DNA from: Halohasta litorea
GTDB lineage: Archaea > Halobacteriota > Halobacteria > Halobacteriales > Haloferacaceae
DNA length: 64,000 nt
Assembly (NCBI RefSeq): GCF_024494645.1
Contig: NZ_JANHDJ010000003.1
Span: forward strand, 124,001-188,000
Direction of reading: 5' to 3'
Shown piece by piece: positions 25,525 through 33,968 of the stretch. Numbering within the stretch: position 1 is the first letter of the stretch; every line of letters begins with the position of its first letter. The notes under the pieces are model-generated. The model worked only from the letters and a program-made list of their open reading frames with translations. It did no database searches and was not told where the DNA came from. Made by a program: the position numbers and the translations under genes.

Positions 25525-27024
25525 TTACAAGTAGCCGAGTTCTTTCAATCGAGATTTAGTTTCCGGCGCTGTGTCGACTCCGGAGAGAGTCGATAGTTGC
25601 TCGCACGCATCGCGAGCAGTTCGAACAACAGTCGTCGGAGCCGTTTCGATCTCAGCTTGTTCGTCGGCATGGAAAGCTAGTTCTGTACCATCAGATTCGA
25701 TGATTATTCGCCAGTCGTCTTCATACGCTGCGACAGAATTCACCGAGACACGCTGGCGCAAGTAGCTACGATCAATGTCCGGATATCTGTCGTAGAATTC
25801 GTTGTCTCCTAATGCAGGATACTCGCAGACGACTGGTTCAGAATCGGGTTCGACAGGTGTAACGTCCTCCGTCGGAACGTCCGGATCACTAGCCTGTAGG
25901 AGGAAATCATAGACATCTTTAACCGAAACTAACTCTTCGATATTTCCGTTTAGTTCCGGATGTGAAATAACAAACGGAACGCGAGCAAGAGCGTCACTGA
26001 TAGATGCTTCATGACCGAAACGCTGTCGACCCATGCAGTCAGTTTCGCCGAGGTTTTCTCCATGATCGCCAACGACGACGATTGCAGTCTCGTCTCGAAT
26101 ACCCGCCTCATCAACAGCATCAACCAGCCGCTGGATGTGGCGATCTACAGATTCCACAGAAGCAGCATACATATGACGGAGTGTCTCGAGATCACTATCG
26201 TCGACAGCGTCGTTTTGTACGAGACGGATAAACTCCCACGGAGCTGCAACATCGTCGTTGAGTCGTTCAAACTCCGACTTCGAAATACGGTGTCCGAGAT
26301 GTTTTCGCTGGAGATCAGGAGGTGATTGATACGGTCGATGAGTATCCATATAGTTGGCAAACATAAAGAACGGCTGATCTCTGGGTGCCTCCTTGTGAAT
26401 CCTCTCTTCAAGCAGTGTTGTGTTTTTTTCGGGCGAATAGCTGTGTTGTGGGTTCGGTACGAACGTCTGATGGGGAATACGAGTGAGTTGAGGTAGGTAC
26501 CGACGTGAGAACGCATTTATTCCAACACTGGCGAGGTTCAAACTGCTCTGTAGAGGACGGTCATGTCTCAGACAGGCTTTGATAACCGATGTCGCCATAT
26601 CCGATGTGGACATATTGTCATCACGATTCCGAAGGTACGTATACGTGTCAAGACCCTTTGGGAAAGGCTCTGGTGTCTGCGTATATCGGAACGTATCGAA
26701 TGCTCTGTCGAATTGCCAGAGTGGACTCACAAACCCGTTACCCGAAACGCCATGCGTTGAGTAGCCCCGCTCCGAAAACTGGTCAATGAGATCTGTCGGA
26801 GCCGTCGACTGGCTAGGTTGTGTAATACCATGTTCGTGTGGATATTTTCCGGTGAAAATTGAGGCATGTGATGGTTGGGTCCATGTTGCGGGTGCAACCG
26901 CGTTCTCAAACCAGACGCCATCTCTACCCAACTGCCGAAGATGTGGTGCGTGATCACGTGCGCGGTCTACCCGACAGGCATCCAACACAAGCAAGATAAC
27001 GTTTGGCTGTGAAGCAGTAGTCAT
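25525..27024 (-). CDS. Sulfatase-like AlkP-superfamily protein with Thr at the nucleophile site
   Basis: The 499-residue protein reads NVILLVLDACRVDRARD (metal site), WTQPSHASIFTGKYPHEHG (nucleophile loop), MFANYMDTHRPYQ, AIVVVGDHGENLGE and VPFVISHPEL, the order seen in sulfatases. The residue expected to be Cys/Ser for formylglycine is Thr (TQPSH), as in phosphoethanolamine or glycerol-phosphate transferases, so it is probably not a classical sulfatase. It ends RLKELGYL. A 202-bp AT-rich gap separates it from the previous gene. It may decorate the glycan with a phosphate- or sulfate-linked group (inference). Confidence 0.87.
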   Translation of the reverse strand: MTTASQPNVILLVLDACRVDRARDHAPHLRQLGRDGVWFENAVAPATWTQPSHASIFTGKYPHEHGITQPSQSTAPTDLIDQFSERGYSTHGVSGNGFVSPLWQFDRAFDTFRYTQTPEPFPKGLDTYTYLRNRDDNMSTSDMATSVIKACLRHDRPLQSSLNLASVGINAFSRRYLPQLTRIPHQTFVPNPQHSYSPEKNTTLLEERIHKEAPRDQPFFMFANYMDTHRPYQSPPDLQRKHLGHRISKSEFERLNDDVAAPWEFIRLVQNDAVDDSDLETLRHMYAASVESVDRHIQRLVDAVDEAGIRDETAIVVVGDHGENLGETDCMGRQRFGHEASISDALARVPFVISHPELNGNIEELVSVKDVYDFLLQASDPDVPTEDVTPVEPDSEPVVCEYPALGDNEFYDRYPDIDRSYLRQRVSVNSVAAYEDDWRIIIESDGTELAFHADEQAEIETAPTTVVRTARDACEQLSTLSGVDTAPETKSRLKELGYL

Positions 27025-27162
27025 ACAAAGAAGATAGATCCAATAGCAATTAAAATATTGATTGATGAAACAGAATTAACCATCACCACAAGATGGCGTT
27101 GTTCCAGTGAATCAATAATAAATATAGAAGCAGTTTTTTATCCTCACTCATATAGGTCAGTT

Positions 27163-28887
27163 ATGACCGTCTCTTACATCTTAACATTTCGCCCATCCGG
27201 TATCGATCTATATCACAATCATGATCCAAGCGCGGCTATCTTTCGCGATGGAGAACTAGTTTTTGCAGCCGAGGAAGAACGGTACACACGACAGAAGCAC
27301 GGAGAAAACCAGTTCCCAGACAACGCAATTCAGGCATGTCTAGATTTTTGTGGCATCGAACTCCACGAAGTTGATAAAATTATCATCCCTGACGATCTCC
27401 GTCTGCGACGTCATTTCCTCCCGCATCGTCTGAAGAGTAGTGTTTTCAATTCTGAAAGCTCGTTACAGACGCTCTATTGGTTGAATTCGTTATTAGTAAA
27501 TCATACTCGATCACATTTTACGCCGGTGGAGCCAGTGCGACGGCATCTATCGAATACAAATCAACAGGTGCCACCAATCGAAGCCAAATCACACCATGCG
27601 TGCCACGCGGCAAGCGCGTTTCATCCCTCCGAGTTCGATAGAGCGCTTGTGGTTACAATCGATGGAGTCGGTGAGTACGACTCAACAGTTGTTTGGAGAG
27701 GTGACGAAAGCGGGATCGAACGACTCCGAACGTACAATTATCCGAACAGTTTGGGGTCGTTCTTCGGTACGGTCACCGAATTCCTCGGCTATCGGAAAAA
27801 CAACGGTGAAGGAAAGGTTATGGGACTCGCTCCCTACGGCAATCCAAACACGGATATCGCCGCAACACTGCGTAGTGCCGTCGATACGGGCGTAGAGTAC
27901 GATGTGACAGAGATAGTCGATCCTAAGCCCGGACAGACAATCGACGTTGCGAATCTTGAACGGTTGTTCGGCCGTCAGCGAAAAGAGACGCCGACAGAGT
28001 TCACACAGTGGGAGAAAGATCTCGCGTACGAAGCTCAAAAACTTCTCGAAGAGATTGTAACTGGAATTGTGACGTATTATGTGAATAAAACGGGTATCAA
28101 TAACGTCGCACTAGCAGGTGGTGTCGCACTGAACTGTAAACTGAACAAGGCAGTAATGGACTTAGACGAGGTCGACAACGTATTTATACAGCCGGTAGCT
28201 GCGGACAACGGGCTCGCTCTCGGTGCAGGATATCTAGAGCAGAACCCAACCGATGTCGAACCAATGACGGATGTGTACTATGGCGACGAGTTCGAGACGG
28301 CGGAGATCCGCAATCTCCTTGAAACCAATAAGATAGACTACTATGAGCCGGATGATCTAGAACAGACGGTCGCTGAGCGACTTGCCGACGGAGAGCTCGT
28401 CGGATGGTTCCAAGGGAGGATGGAACTCGGCCCACGAGCATTGGGTAACAGAAGCATTCTCGCTGATCCACGAACAGAGTCCTCTCGAGATCGTGTCAAT
28501 GAATTTGTGAAACATCGCGAGGGATGGCGTCCGTTTGCACCCTCGTTACGGTATGAAGACGCCGACGAATACTTAGAGGACGCTGTTGAGTCACCATTTA
28601 TGATTAAAACGTTTGATATTCCTGAACACAAATGTGACGAGATCGCGGCTGTTATCCACCCCAACGACGCGACAACTCGCCCACAAACGGTTCGATCGAA
28701 CCAGAATCCACGATACCACGCGCTACTCTCAGCGTTCGCAGACATCACCGATGTGCCCGTTCTTCTCAACACATCATTCAACGATCACGGCGAACCAATC
28801 ATCAGGACGCCAAAAGAAGCCATCAAAGCCTTCTACGCAATGGGGCTCGATATTCTCGTACTCAATGACTTGATAATTGAAAAATAA
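27163..28887 (+). CDS. NodU/CmcH/TobZ family O-carbamoyltransferase
   Basis: The 574-residue protein has the N-terminal Kae1-like carbamoyladenylate domain, DPSAAIFRDGELVFAAEEER, HHACHAASAF (metal-binding His) and GEGKVMGLAPYGNP, with LAGGVALNCKLN. The C-terminal YrdC-like domain shows QGRMELGPRALGNRSILADP, REGWRPFAPSLRYE and LLNTSFNDHGEPI. Such enzymes move a carbamoyl group from carbamoyl phosphate to a sugar hydroxyl. The ATG at 27163 follows a TATA-like TTTTTTATCC (27134-27143) at leaderless spacing; the open frame from 27058 is not protein-like. It begins a run with two GT4 genes. Confidence 0.93.
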   Translation: MTVSYILTFRPSGIDLYHNHDPSAAIFRDGELVFAAEEERYTRQKHGENQFPDNAIQACLDFCGIELHEVDKIIIPDDLRLRRHFLPHRLKSSVFNSESSLQTLYWLNSLLVNHTRSHFTPVEPVRRHLSNTNQQVPPIEAKSHHACHAASAFHPSEFDRALVVTIDGVGEYDSTVVWRGDESGIERLRTYNYPNSLGSFFGTVTEFLGYRKNNGEGKVMGLAPYGNPNTDIAATLRSAVDTGVEYDVTEIVDPKPGQTIDVANLERLFGRQRKETPTEFTQWEKDLAYEAQKLLEEIVTGIVTYYVNKTGINNVALAGGVALNCKLNKAVMDLDEVDNVFIQPVAADNGLALGAGYLEQNPTDVEPMTDVYYGDEFETAEIRNLLETNKIDYYEPDDLEQTVAERLADGELVGWFQGRMELGPRALGNRSILADPRTESSRDRVNEFVKHREGWRPFAPSLRYEDADEYLEDAVESPFMIKTFDIPEHKCDEIAAVIHPNDATTRPQTVRSNQNPRYHALLSAFADITDVPVLLNTSFNDHGEPIIRTPKEAIKAFYAMGLDILVLNDLIIEK

Positions 28888-28889
28888 GA

Positions 28890-30062
28890 ATGGCCACAGA
28901 CACCAGAAAGCGTATCGCGTTCGTGACAGCTGCCGATCTTTCCGGGACAACCGGTGACAGCGTTGCAACTAAAGAGATTGTGGGTGCACTCGCGGACCGT
29001 CCCGACGTCGAGGTCGAGTTGTTTAGTCAGACACCGACAAAGGAACTTCCAGCTGAGATCGAAACCGCAGTCCAACGGGCAACAGCGCTTCCAGAGAAGC
29101 CAAATGAGGCAGCCACGTGGCGAACCCTCATTTGGCACGGCCGTCTTCAGACAGCATTAGCCTGGCAGCTCGGTTGGGCTATTGGTGACCGCCAGTTCGA
29201 TCTCGTTATTACAAGAATCAATCCCTCTATGATCTTTCCACCACTGCTTGCTAGCGCAACCCGAACACCATACTCAATTCTCGTCCGAGGTATGGTCTCA
29301 CGGAATCTTTCTTTCGGCCGGATCGTGGACCGTGTCGTCTGTCTCAATTCCCGACTCGCAGACAACGCATACGTCGCCTACCAAGAGGTCAAAGAGATGG
29401 TCGATCGCTGTCGACCGCCAACCAAACCCCCGTCGACTGTTGTGCCAAACGCGGTCGACCCGGAGGTGTTCCATCCCATCGAGAGGACAGAACAGCGAGA
29501 TGCTCTCGGCATCGACCCCGACGAGTTCGTTGTCGGATTCGTCGGGACACTACACAAACGCCACAAAACTGAGCTACTACTGCGCGGTGCAGCAGAGTCC
29601 AACTGCGATGTTTCAATTCTGATTGTCGGGGATGGACCGGAACGGGAACACTTGGAAGCCGTTGCTGACCAAGTCAGTACTGGTGGAAAGATTCAGTTTA
29701 TCGGTGCAGTTGCTCACAGCGAGGTTAATCAGTACATCTCTGCATGTGACATTTGTTACGGAGTCGTCGACCCCGATCGACCATCAAATCCGATTAAATT
29801 ATACGAATATCTCTCGTGTGAACGGCCGGTCATTACCTCCACAACTGACGAACTGGAATTCATTCGGCGTGAGAACTTCGGATCGGTACTTGATACCTTG
29901 TCGCTGGAGTCTGTCAGAACTGGAATTGAACAGCTGGAAGCACTCTCACCAACTGAAAGACAAGAGATGGGCCATCGTGCGAGAAACTATATCCGGAACA
30001 ATCATACATGGTCAGCATTCACTCATATCGTCTGCCCAAATGAGAGAGACAATGACAAATGA
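28890..30062 (+). CDS. GT4 glycosyltransferase
   Basis: The 390-residue GT-B enzyme begins only 2 nt after the carbamoyltransferase stop, so both are on one mRNA. It shows VVPNAVDPEVFHPIE, VVGFVGTLHKRHKTELLLRG (donor-binding domain), ILIVGDGPEREHLE and a C-terminal EX7E-like region DPDRPSNPIKLYEYLSCERP. The order is normal for GT4. The very C-terminus (HIVCPNERDNDK) is short compared with relatives that end in an extra helix. Donor sugar and acceptor are unknown; a step in the lipid-linked glycan of this locus is likely. Confidence 0.9.
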   Translation: MATDTRKRIAFVTAADLSGTTGDSVATKEIVGALADRPDVEVELFSQTPTKELPAEIETAVQRATALPEKPNEAATWRTLIWHGRLQTALAWQLGWAIGDRQFDLVITRINPSMIFPPLLASATRTPYSILVRGMVSRNLSFGRIVDRVVCLNSRLADNAYVAYQEVKEMVDRCRPPTKPPSTVVPNAVDPEVFHPIERTEQRDALGIDPDEFVVGFVGTLHKRHKTELLLRGAAESNCDVSILIVGDGPEREHLEAVADQVSTGGKIQFIGAVAHSEVNQYISACDICYGVVDPDRPSNPIKLYEYLSCERPVITSTTDELEFIRRENFGSVLDTLSLESVRTGIEQLEALSPTERQEMGHRARNYIRNNHTWSAFTHIVCPNERDNDK

Positions 30063-30170
30063 ATTTTAGATGCGGCAGAGCATTTCCTATAGAATTCTAT
30101 ACAGTATTTGATCTACACGAATTACAAAGTTTGATATCTACCGATATAAAAACAGAACAGAACAGAACAT

Positions 30171-31400
30171 ATGCAAATAGCCTACTTAGTCAACGACTTC
30201 CCGAGTGCTAGCTCTCCTGCACGTATTAATCAGATCGAAGGGATGTTTGAGAGGGGATACGACATTCACATTTATGCATCACAACGTCCTCCTGAACAGG
30301 ATTACGCCCCAGTTGATGAAATGGTTTCTGATCGGATAGAGTATACGACAATACCAAAGACGAAACTGAAACGATTGTCTCACAGTAGACCACATCTTTC
30401 ACGAATTATTGCAACGGATCCAACGAAACTGACAGTGCTTGCAAATTCGTTTCGGTTCGGACGGGACGCACTCTCATTGCATCCTATTTATAAAATGTCA
30501 CCAATGATTGGAGAATCGTTCGATATTATCCATGCTCATCGAGGAACTACAGCTAGAATCGGAGCGATTCTCAAAGAAGCTGGCGTCTGTGATAACCTTG
30601 TGTCGACATTTCACGGATACGGCGTGCGACAGGCAAGAGAAGATCCCCAACGGTACCAGCATCTCTTTGAGACGGGAGATCACTTTATGGGAGTTTCGAA
30701 ACACATATGTGATGAACTTGCAAATTTAGGTGTTGATAAACAAAAGATCAGCCGCCATTTTAATGGGATTATAATGAGCAACTTCTCATTTCGATGGACA
30801 GATACAGTAGATTCTGTTCCCGATCCGGTCAAAATAATCACAGTAGGAAATCTGAAACCAATAAAAGGGCACAAATATGGGATTAAAGCACTAGCAAAAT
30901 TGCATCATAATGTAGATGTCGATTTAGAATATCACATTGTCGGTGGGGAATCAAACCGGGAAACACGCGACAAGCTGGGATCGCGAAAGGAACAACTGAG
31001 CAAACAAGCAGATGAACTTAATATCGCTGACAAAGTCATATTTCACGGTCATATACCTCGACAAGATGTGATAACGAAACTTGACAACTCACACATATAT
31101 GTGTTGACAAGTATAGAAGAAGGATTACCAACAGTACTGTTGGAAGCACAAGCCGTTGGTCTCCCAGTCGTAACGACCGACGCAGGAGGGGCCGAAGACG
31201 CAGTAAGCGAGAGTGCTAGAATAGTGCCACCTCGTGACGTAGATAGACTGTATGAGAACCTACGGAGTCTTATTGAAATTCCAGAACAGTGGCCAGAGAT
31301 AGGTAAAAAGGGCAGACATTTTGTGGAAAATAATTTCAGCACAGATGCGCTTAATGATGATCTCGTGGAGATCTACGAAAGAGTAGCGGCAGCTGAGTGA
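30171..31400 (+). CDS. GT4 glycosyltransferase, AT-rich
   Basis: The 409-residue GT-B enzyme has MQIAYLVNDFPSASSPARINQ, IIHAHRGTTARIGAIL and FHGYGVRQAREDP in the acceptor domain, then IITVGNLKPIKGHKYGIKAL, HIVGGESNRETRD and TSIEEGLPTVLLEAQAVGLP (EX7E) with TTDAGGAEDAV. Its strongly AT-biased codon use is among the most deviant in the window. A TATA-like GATATAAAA lies about 24 nt before the ATG, followed by a triple AGAAC repeat (about 30154-30168). It converges on the small AlkP-fold gene. Confidence 0.92.
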   Translation: MQIAYLVNDFPSASSPARINQIEGMFERGYDIHIYASQRPPEQDYAPVDEMVSDRIEYTTIPKTKLKRLSHSRPHLSRIIATDPTKLTVLANSFRFGRDALSLHPIYKMSPMIGESFDIIHAHRGTTARIGAILKEAGVCDNLVSTFHGYGVRQAREDPQRYQHLFETGDHFMGVSKHICDELANLGVDKQKISRHFNGIIMSNFSFRWTDTVDSVPDPVKIITVGNLKPIKGHKYGIKALAKLHHNVDVDLEYHIVGGESNRETRDKLGSRKEQLSKQADELNIADKVIFHGHIPRQDVITKLDNSHIYVLTSIEEGLPTVLLEAQAVGLPVVTTDAGGAEDAVSESARIVPPRDVDRLYENLRSLIEIPEQWPEIGKKGRHFVENNFSTDALNDDLVEIYERVAAAE

Positions 31401-31423
31401 CTTTATATTTCAATAAATAATTA

Positions 31424-32323
31424 TTATTTATAACCGAGTGCCTCTAATCTGTGTTCTACCGTCTCAGAATCCATCTTTTCCATATTTATAGGGGGTTCTG
31501 AGACAGTATCTCGTCTTTCTCCAGAGATCTCGATCCAAGGGACTCGTGTTAGATTCGGGTGAGGGAAATCGATAATATGTCCATACATCCGCATCGGTAT
31601 CGGAAATCCTCGCTCACCGATGAGGTTCGCATGATCTGCGGTCATCACCGTTTTTCCTTTTAGATATCCAACTAGCTTATCTGCGGATTCAAGTACGATT
31701 TCATGGTTTTCCTCGTACGCCTTCAGGAGCTTATGTCTTGGAATTTTGTTACCCCACATCTGTTCGTTCCAAGGGTGAGGAGAATCAGCACCTCCGAGTT
31801 CAGTACCGATACCAGCAGCAATATCTTTTCCTGTAGGACCGAGGAACGGATAATGTGGTTGCATGAAGTGAACCACAAGGCGTTTGTCAGGGAATTTTTC
31901 GCGGGCCTCTTTCGCCTTCTGCACAACAGCTTCGGGAGGGACCGTCTCTAATTCTTTGTCCCAATGGGTATCAAGAAGGTTCCATACTGCGTGGAAACTC
32001 TTGAGATCCAACGTGGTCCCTGAGTGTGGGTTGGCGGTCACATATACCGTGTCGTGATTCTCTTTTTTATTGAAAACCTTCTGCATAAACCCTCCGCTGT
32101 AGCTAGCTGGCATCTCAACTGTATCAAAGTCCGAATTCTCCATGTGACCTTTGACATATTTTTTTGTATATTCAGGTCTGGCAGCGTCGACAATCAATAG
32201 ATTGTCCCAATCCTCTTGCATGGGATCGAAATCAGAGAACCCATACCTAAAACGATACCAGAATCTGTTGATTCGTATACACTTCTGTAAAAATTCTTTT
32301 TTGATAGTGTTAAGAGCCCACAT
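31424..32323 (-). CDS. Small AlkP-like domain protein with LGYK tail
   Basis: The 299-residue protein has WDNLLIVDAARPEYTKKYV (first metal-like site), VVHFMQPHYPFLGPTG and TVMTADHANLIGERG (Asp-His metal-like site), and ends RLEALGYK. It resembles haloarchaeal alkaline-phosphatase-like proteins found in glycan clusters. A clear nucleophile loop is not evident (MPASYSGGFM stands in its place), so catalysis is uncertain. Low GC. It is downstream of the flippase gene on the same strand (62-nt gap) and may be co-transcribed with it. Confidence 0.78.
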   Translation of the reverse strand: MWALNTIKKEFLQKCIRINRFWYRFRYGFSDFDPMQEDWDNLLIVDAARPEYTKKYVKGHMENSDFDTVEMPASYSGGFMQKVFNKKENHDTVYVTANPHSGTTLDLKSFHAVWNLLDTHWDKELETVPPEAVVQKAKEAREKFPDKRLVVHFMQPHYPFLGPTGKDIAAGIGTELGGADSPHPWNEQMWGNKIPRHKLLKAYEENHEIVLESADKLVGYLKGKTVMTADHANLIGERGFPIPMRMYGHIIDFPHPNLTRVPWIEISGERRDTVSEPPINMEKMDSETVEHRLEALGYK

Positions 32324-32385
32324 GTAAATTCGTTCTACTCCGTGCTATTCCGTTATCTGGCTATGAACCTTTCCATATAATTAAA

Positions 32386-33819
32386 TCAGTTGAGATTCCA
32401 AGGTAGATTCCGAACAAGTACTCCCCGAAACCTCCCAGATAGGACATATATAATTGTAAAATAGATCACAGCACCGAAGGATATAAGTAAAAGGAGAGAA
32501 ACTATGGTCTCAGCAGATTCTACCTCGTTGATTTGAATCATGCCTTTTGCGCCATACACCCCCACTGCCATGATAACGGCAGATATGATTTGTCTAACTA
32601 TTTCTCGGATAGGCGTCTTGAATTTGACCATCCGATTCAGTTGTATATATGATATGAATGTCCCGATGAACATGGTAAAGGCCGTGGCTACAGCCGCTCC
32701 GATCCAGCCAAAAAAGTAGACAAGTGCAACATTCATTACAACGTTCGTCGATATTAGAACGGCGTTGATTTTGAATGTGATATCTGGTCTGTTGAGTGCA
32801 TTTATTGCACCCATCATCTGTTGTTGGTATGTGTAGAGAAGTGTTGCCAAAATAAGAATTCCCAGAACAGATGACCCCCTTACGAACTCACCTCCATAGA
32901 TCAACATTATATAATCTCCGAGTACTATTCCTCCAAGCAGTCCTGGCGTCACGATCAGACCGGTGAACGCAAGTGAGTCGTTTACGTAGCCCGCTATTTC
33001 ATCTTCATCTTCTTCGGGGTCAAGACCACTAATTTCGGGGAAAAGAGTGTTCCTAACAGCCATCCCGAAGAGTTCGAGGAATCTAGCGATAGTCCAAGCC
33101 ACACCATAGACACCAACAAGAGACGAAGGCACTAGCGCTCCGAGCACCAGTATATCGGTGTCATTGTAGGCCCGATTCTTTACAGATCCAAGCCACGAGA
33201 ACTTCGCATATTCGAAGAGACTAGAAATGTGCTTCCTCTTCGGCGTCGTTAGACTGGAAGATATGAATCCAGATCCGATTAAGCCAGAAGCTATTTCACC
33301 CAGTAAGTAACCAACTATCATACCCTCCAGACCAAACTCAAAATAAACTAGCGTTAACTGTGAGATGCTACTTATTATGAGGTTTGTAGGGGATAATAAA
33401 CCGGAGATATGCACTTTGGCCTCTCCCGTGAGTGCTGATTGTATGTATGATGAGAATAATCCAGAAAGCAAGAGCAGGACGACGAAGAACCATACCTCCA
33501 CCCCCACATAATTATCCACAACCTGTCGAAACAGGATTATTGCAGTCGAAAATATAATGGCAAAAAGGCCGATGACTAGCCATCCAACAGTGAAAAATTC
33601 CGATTGCTGTCTACCCTCGCTAATCCGCTTAGTAACAGCTGTTGATACCCCTATATTGCCGCCTAGTTTTAGCCACGCGACTAACGACATAGTAACAGTA
33701 TAAAAACCAATTACTTCTGCACCCAAAACTCGCGCAAAGTATATTGTTGTTATGAATCCCAAAACGGATGCAAACAGTTTAGATACAAAGACCACACCAG
33801 CCTTTTGACCTATCCTCAT
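32386..33819 (-). CDS. Wzx-type oligosaccharide flippase (MOP superfamily)
   Basis: The 477-residue protein has about 14 predicted membrane segments and little else. It begins GQKAGVVFVSKLFASVLGFITTIYFARVLGAEVIGFY, shown here only as its hallmark: GF-x-TT-x-YFARVLGAE. Loops such as SAVTKRISEGRQQSEFF and NDTDILVLGALVPS are as in polysaccharide biosynthesis exporters. It may flip the dolichyl-linked glycan, like AglR or Agl15 in Haloferax. A 7-bp inverted repeat overlaps its TATA region (33846-33865). AT-rich like its neighbours. Confidence 0.9.
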   Translation of the reverse strand: MRIGQKAGVVFVSKLFASVLGFITTIYFARVLGAEVIGFYTVTMSLVAWLKLGGNIGVSTAVTKRISEGRQQSEFFTVGWLVIGLFAIIFSTAIILFRQVVDNYVGVEVWFFVVLLLLSGLFSSYIQSALTGEAKVHISGLLSPTNLIISSISQLTLVYFEFGLEGMIVGYLLGEIASGLIGSGFISSSLTTPKRKHISSLFEYAKFSWLGSVKNRAYNDTDILVLGALVPSSLVGVYGVAWTIARFLELFGMAVRNTLFPEISGLDPEEDEDEIAGYVNDSLAFTGLIVTPGLLGGIVLGDYIMLIYGGEFVRGSSVLGILILATLLYTYQQQMMGAINALNRPDITFKINAVLISTNVVMNVALVYFFGWIGAAVATAFTMFIGTFISYIQLNRMVKFKTPIREIVRQIISAVIMAVGVYGAKGMIQINEVESAETIVSLLLLISFGAVIYFTIIYVLSGRFRGVLVRNLPWNLN

Positions 33820-33845
33820 AGTATGATCTCTATTTCCGGGACGAG

Positions 33846-33865
33846 ATACTTATACAGTTAAGTAT
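33846..33865. promoter_or_regulatory. Inverted repeat overlapping the flippase promoter
   Basis: ATACTTA (33846-33852) and TAAGTAT (33859-33865) form perfect 7-bp arms around TACAGT. On the minus strand the region also supplies the TATA-like TATAAGTAT about 30 nt before the flippase start. A protein bound here would block the promoter. No regulator is known for it. Confidence 0.4.
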
Positions 33866-33968
33866 TAATACTCATCAGACTTCCGTATCGCTCGGAACGT
33901 CTGGCTTCTCCAAGATAAGAGGAGGTAGTACATGATCTCATTCAGTATCATTCCGGTAATATCCACAG

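Larger units (their letters stand above)
25323..33968. other. AT-rich segment within the glycan locus, putative exchangeable cassette
   Basis: From about 25.3 to 34.0 kb, coding and non-coding DNA is visibly AT-richer than both flanks, with AT-ending codons common (many AAA, ATA, TTA). It holds an AlkP-fold gene, a carbamoyltransferase, two GT4 genes, a small AlkP-fold gene and a flippase. No integrase, IS end or direct repeat marks its edges, so exchange by homologous recombination between conserved flanks is more likely than mobile-element insertion. Boundaries are by eye. Confidence 0.6.

Noticed and set aside
25323-33968. AT-rich segment considered as a provirus or integrated plasmid
   Set aside because: No integrase, replication, capsid or att-like repeat is visible, and all genes are glycan-related.
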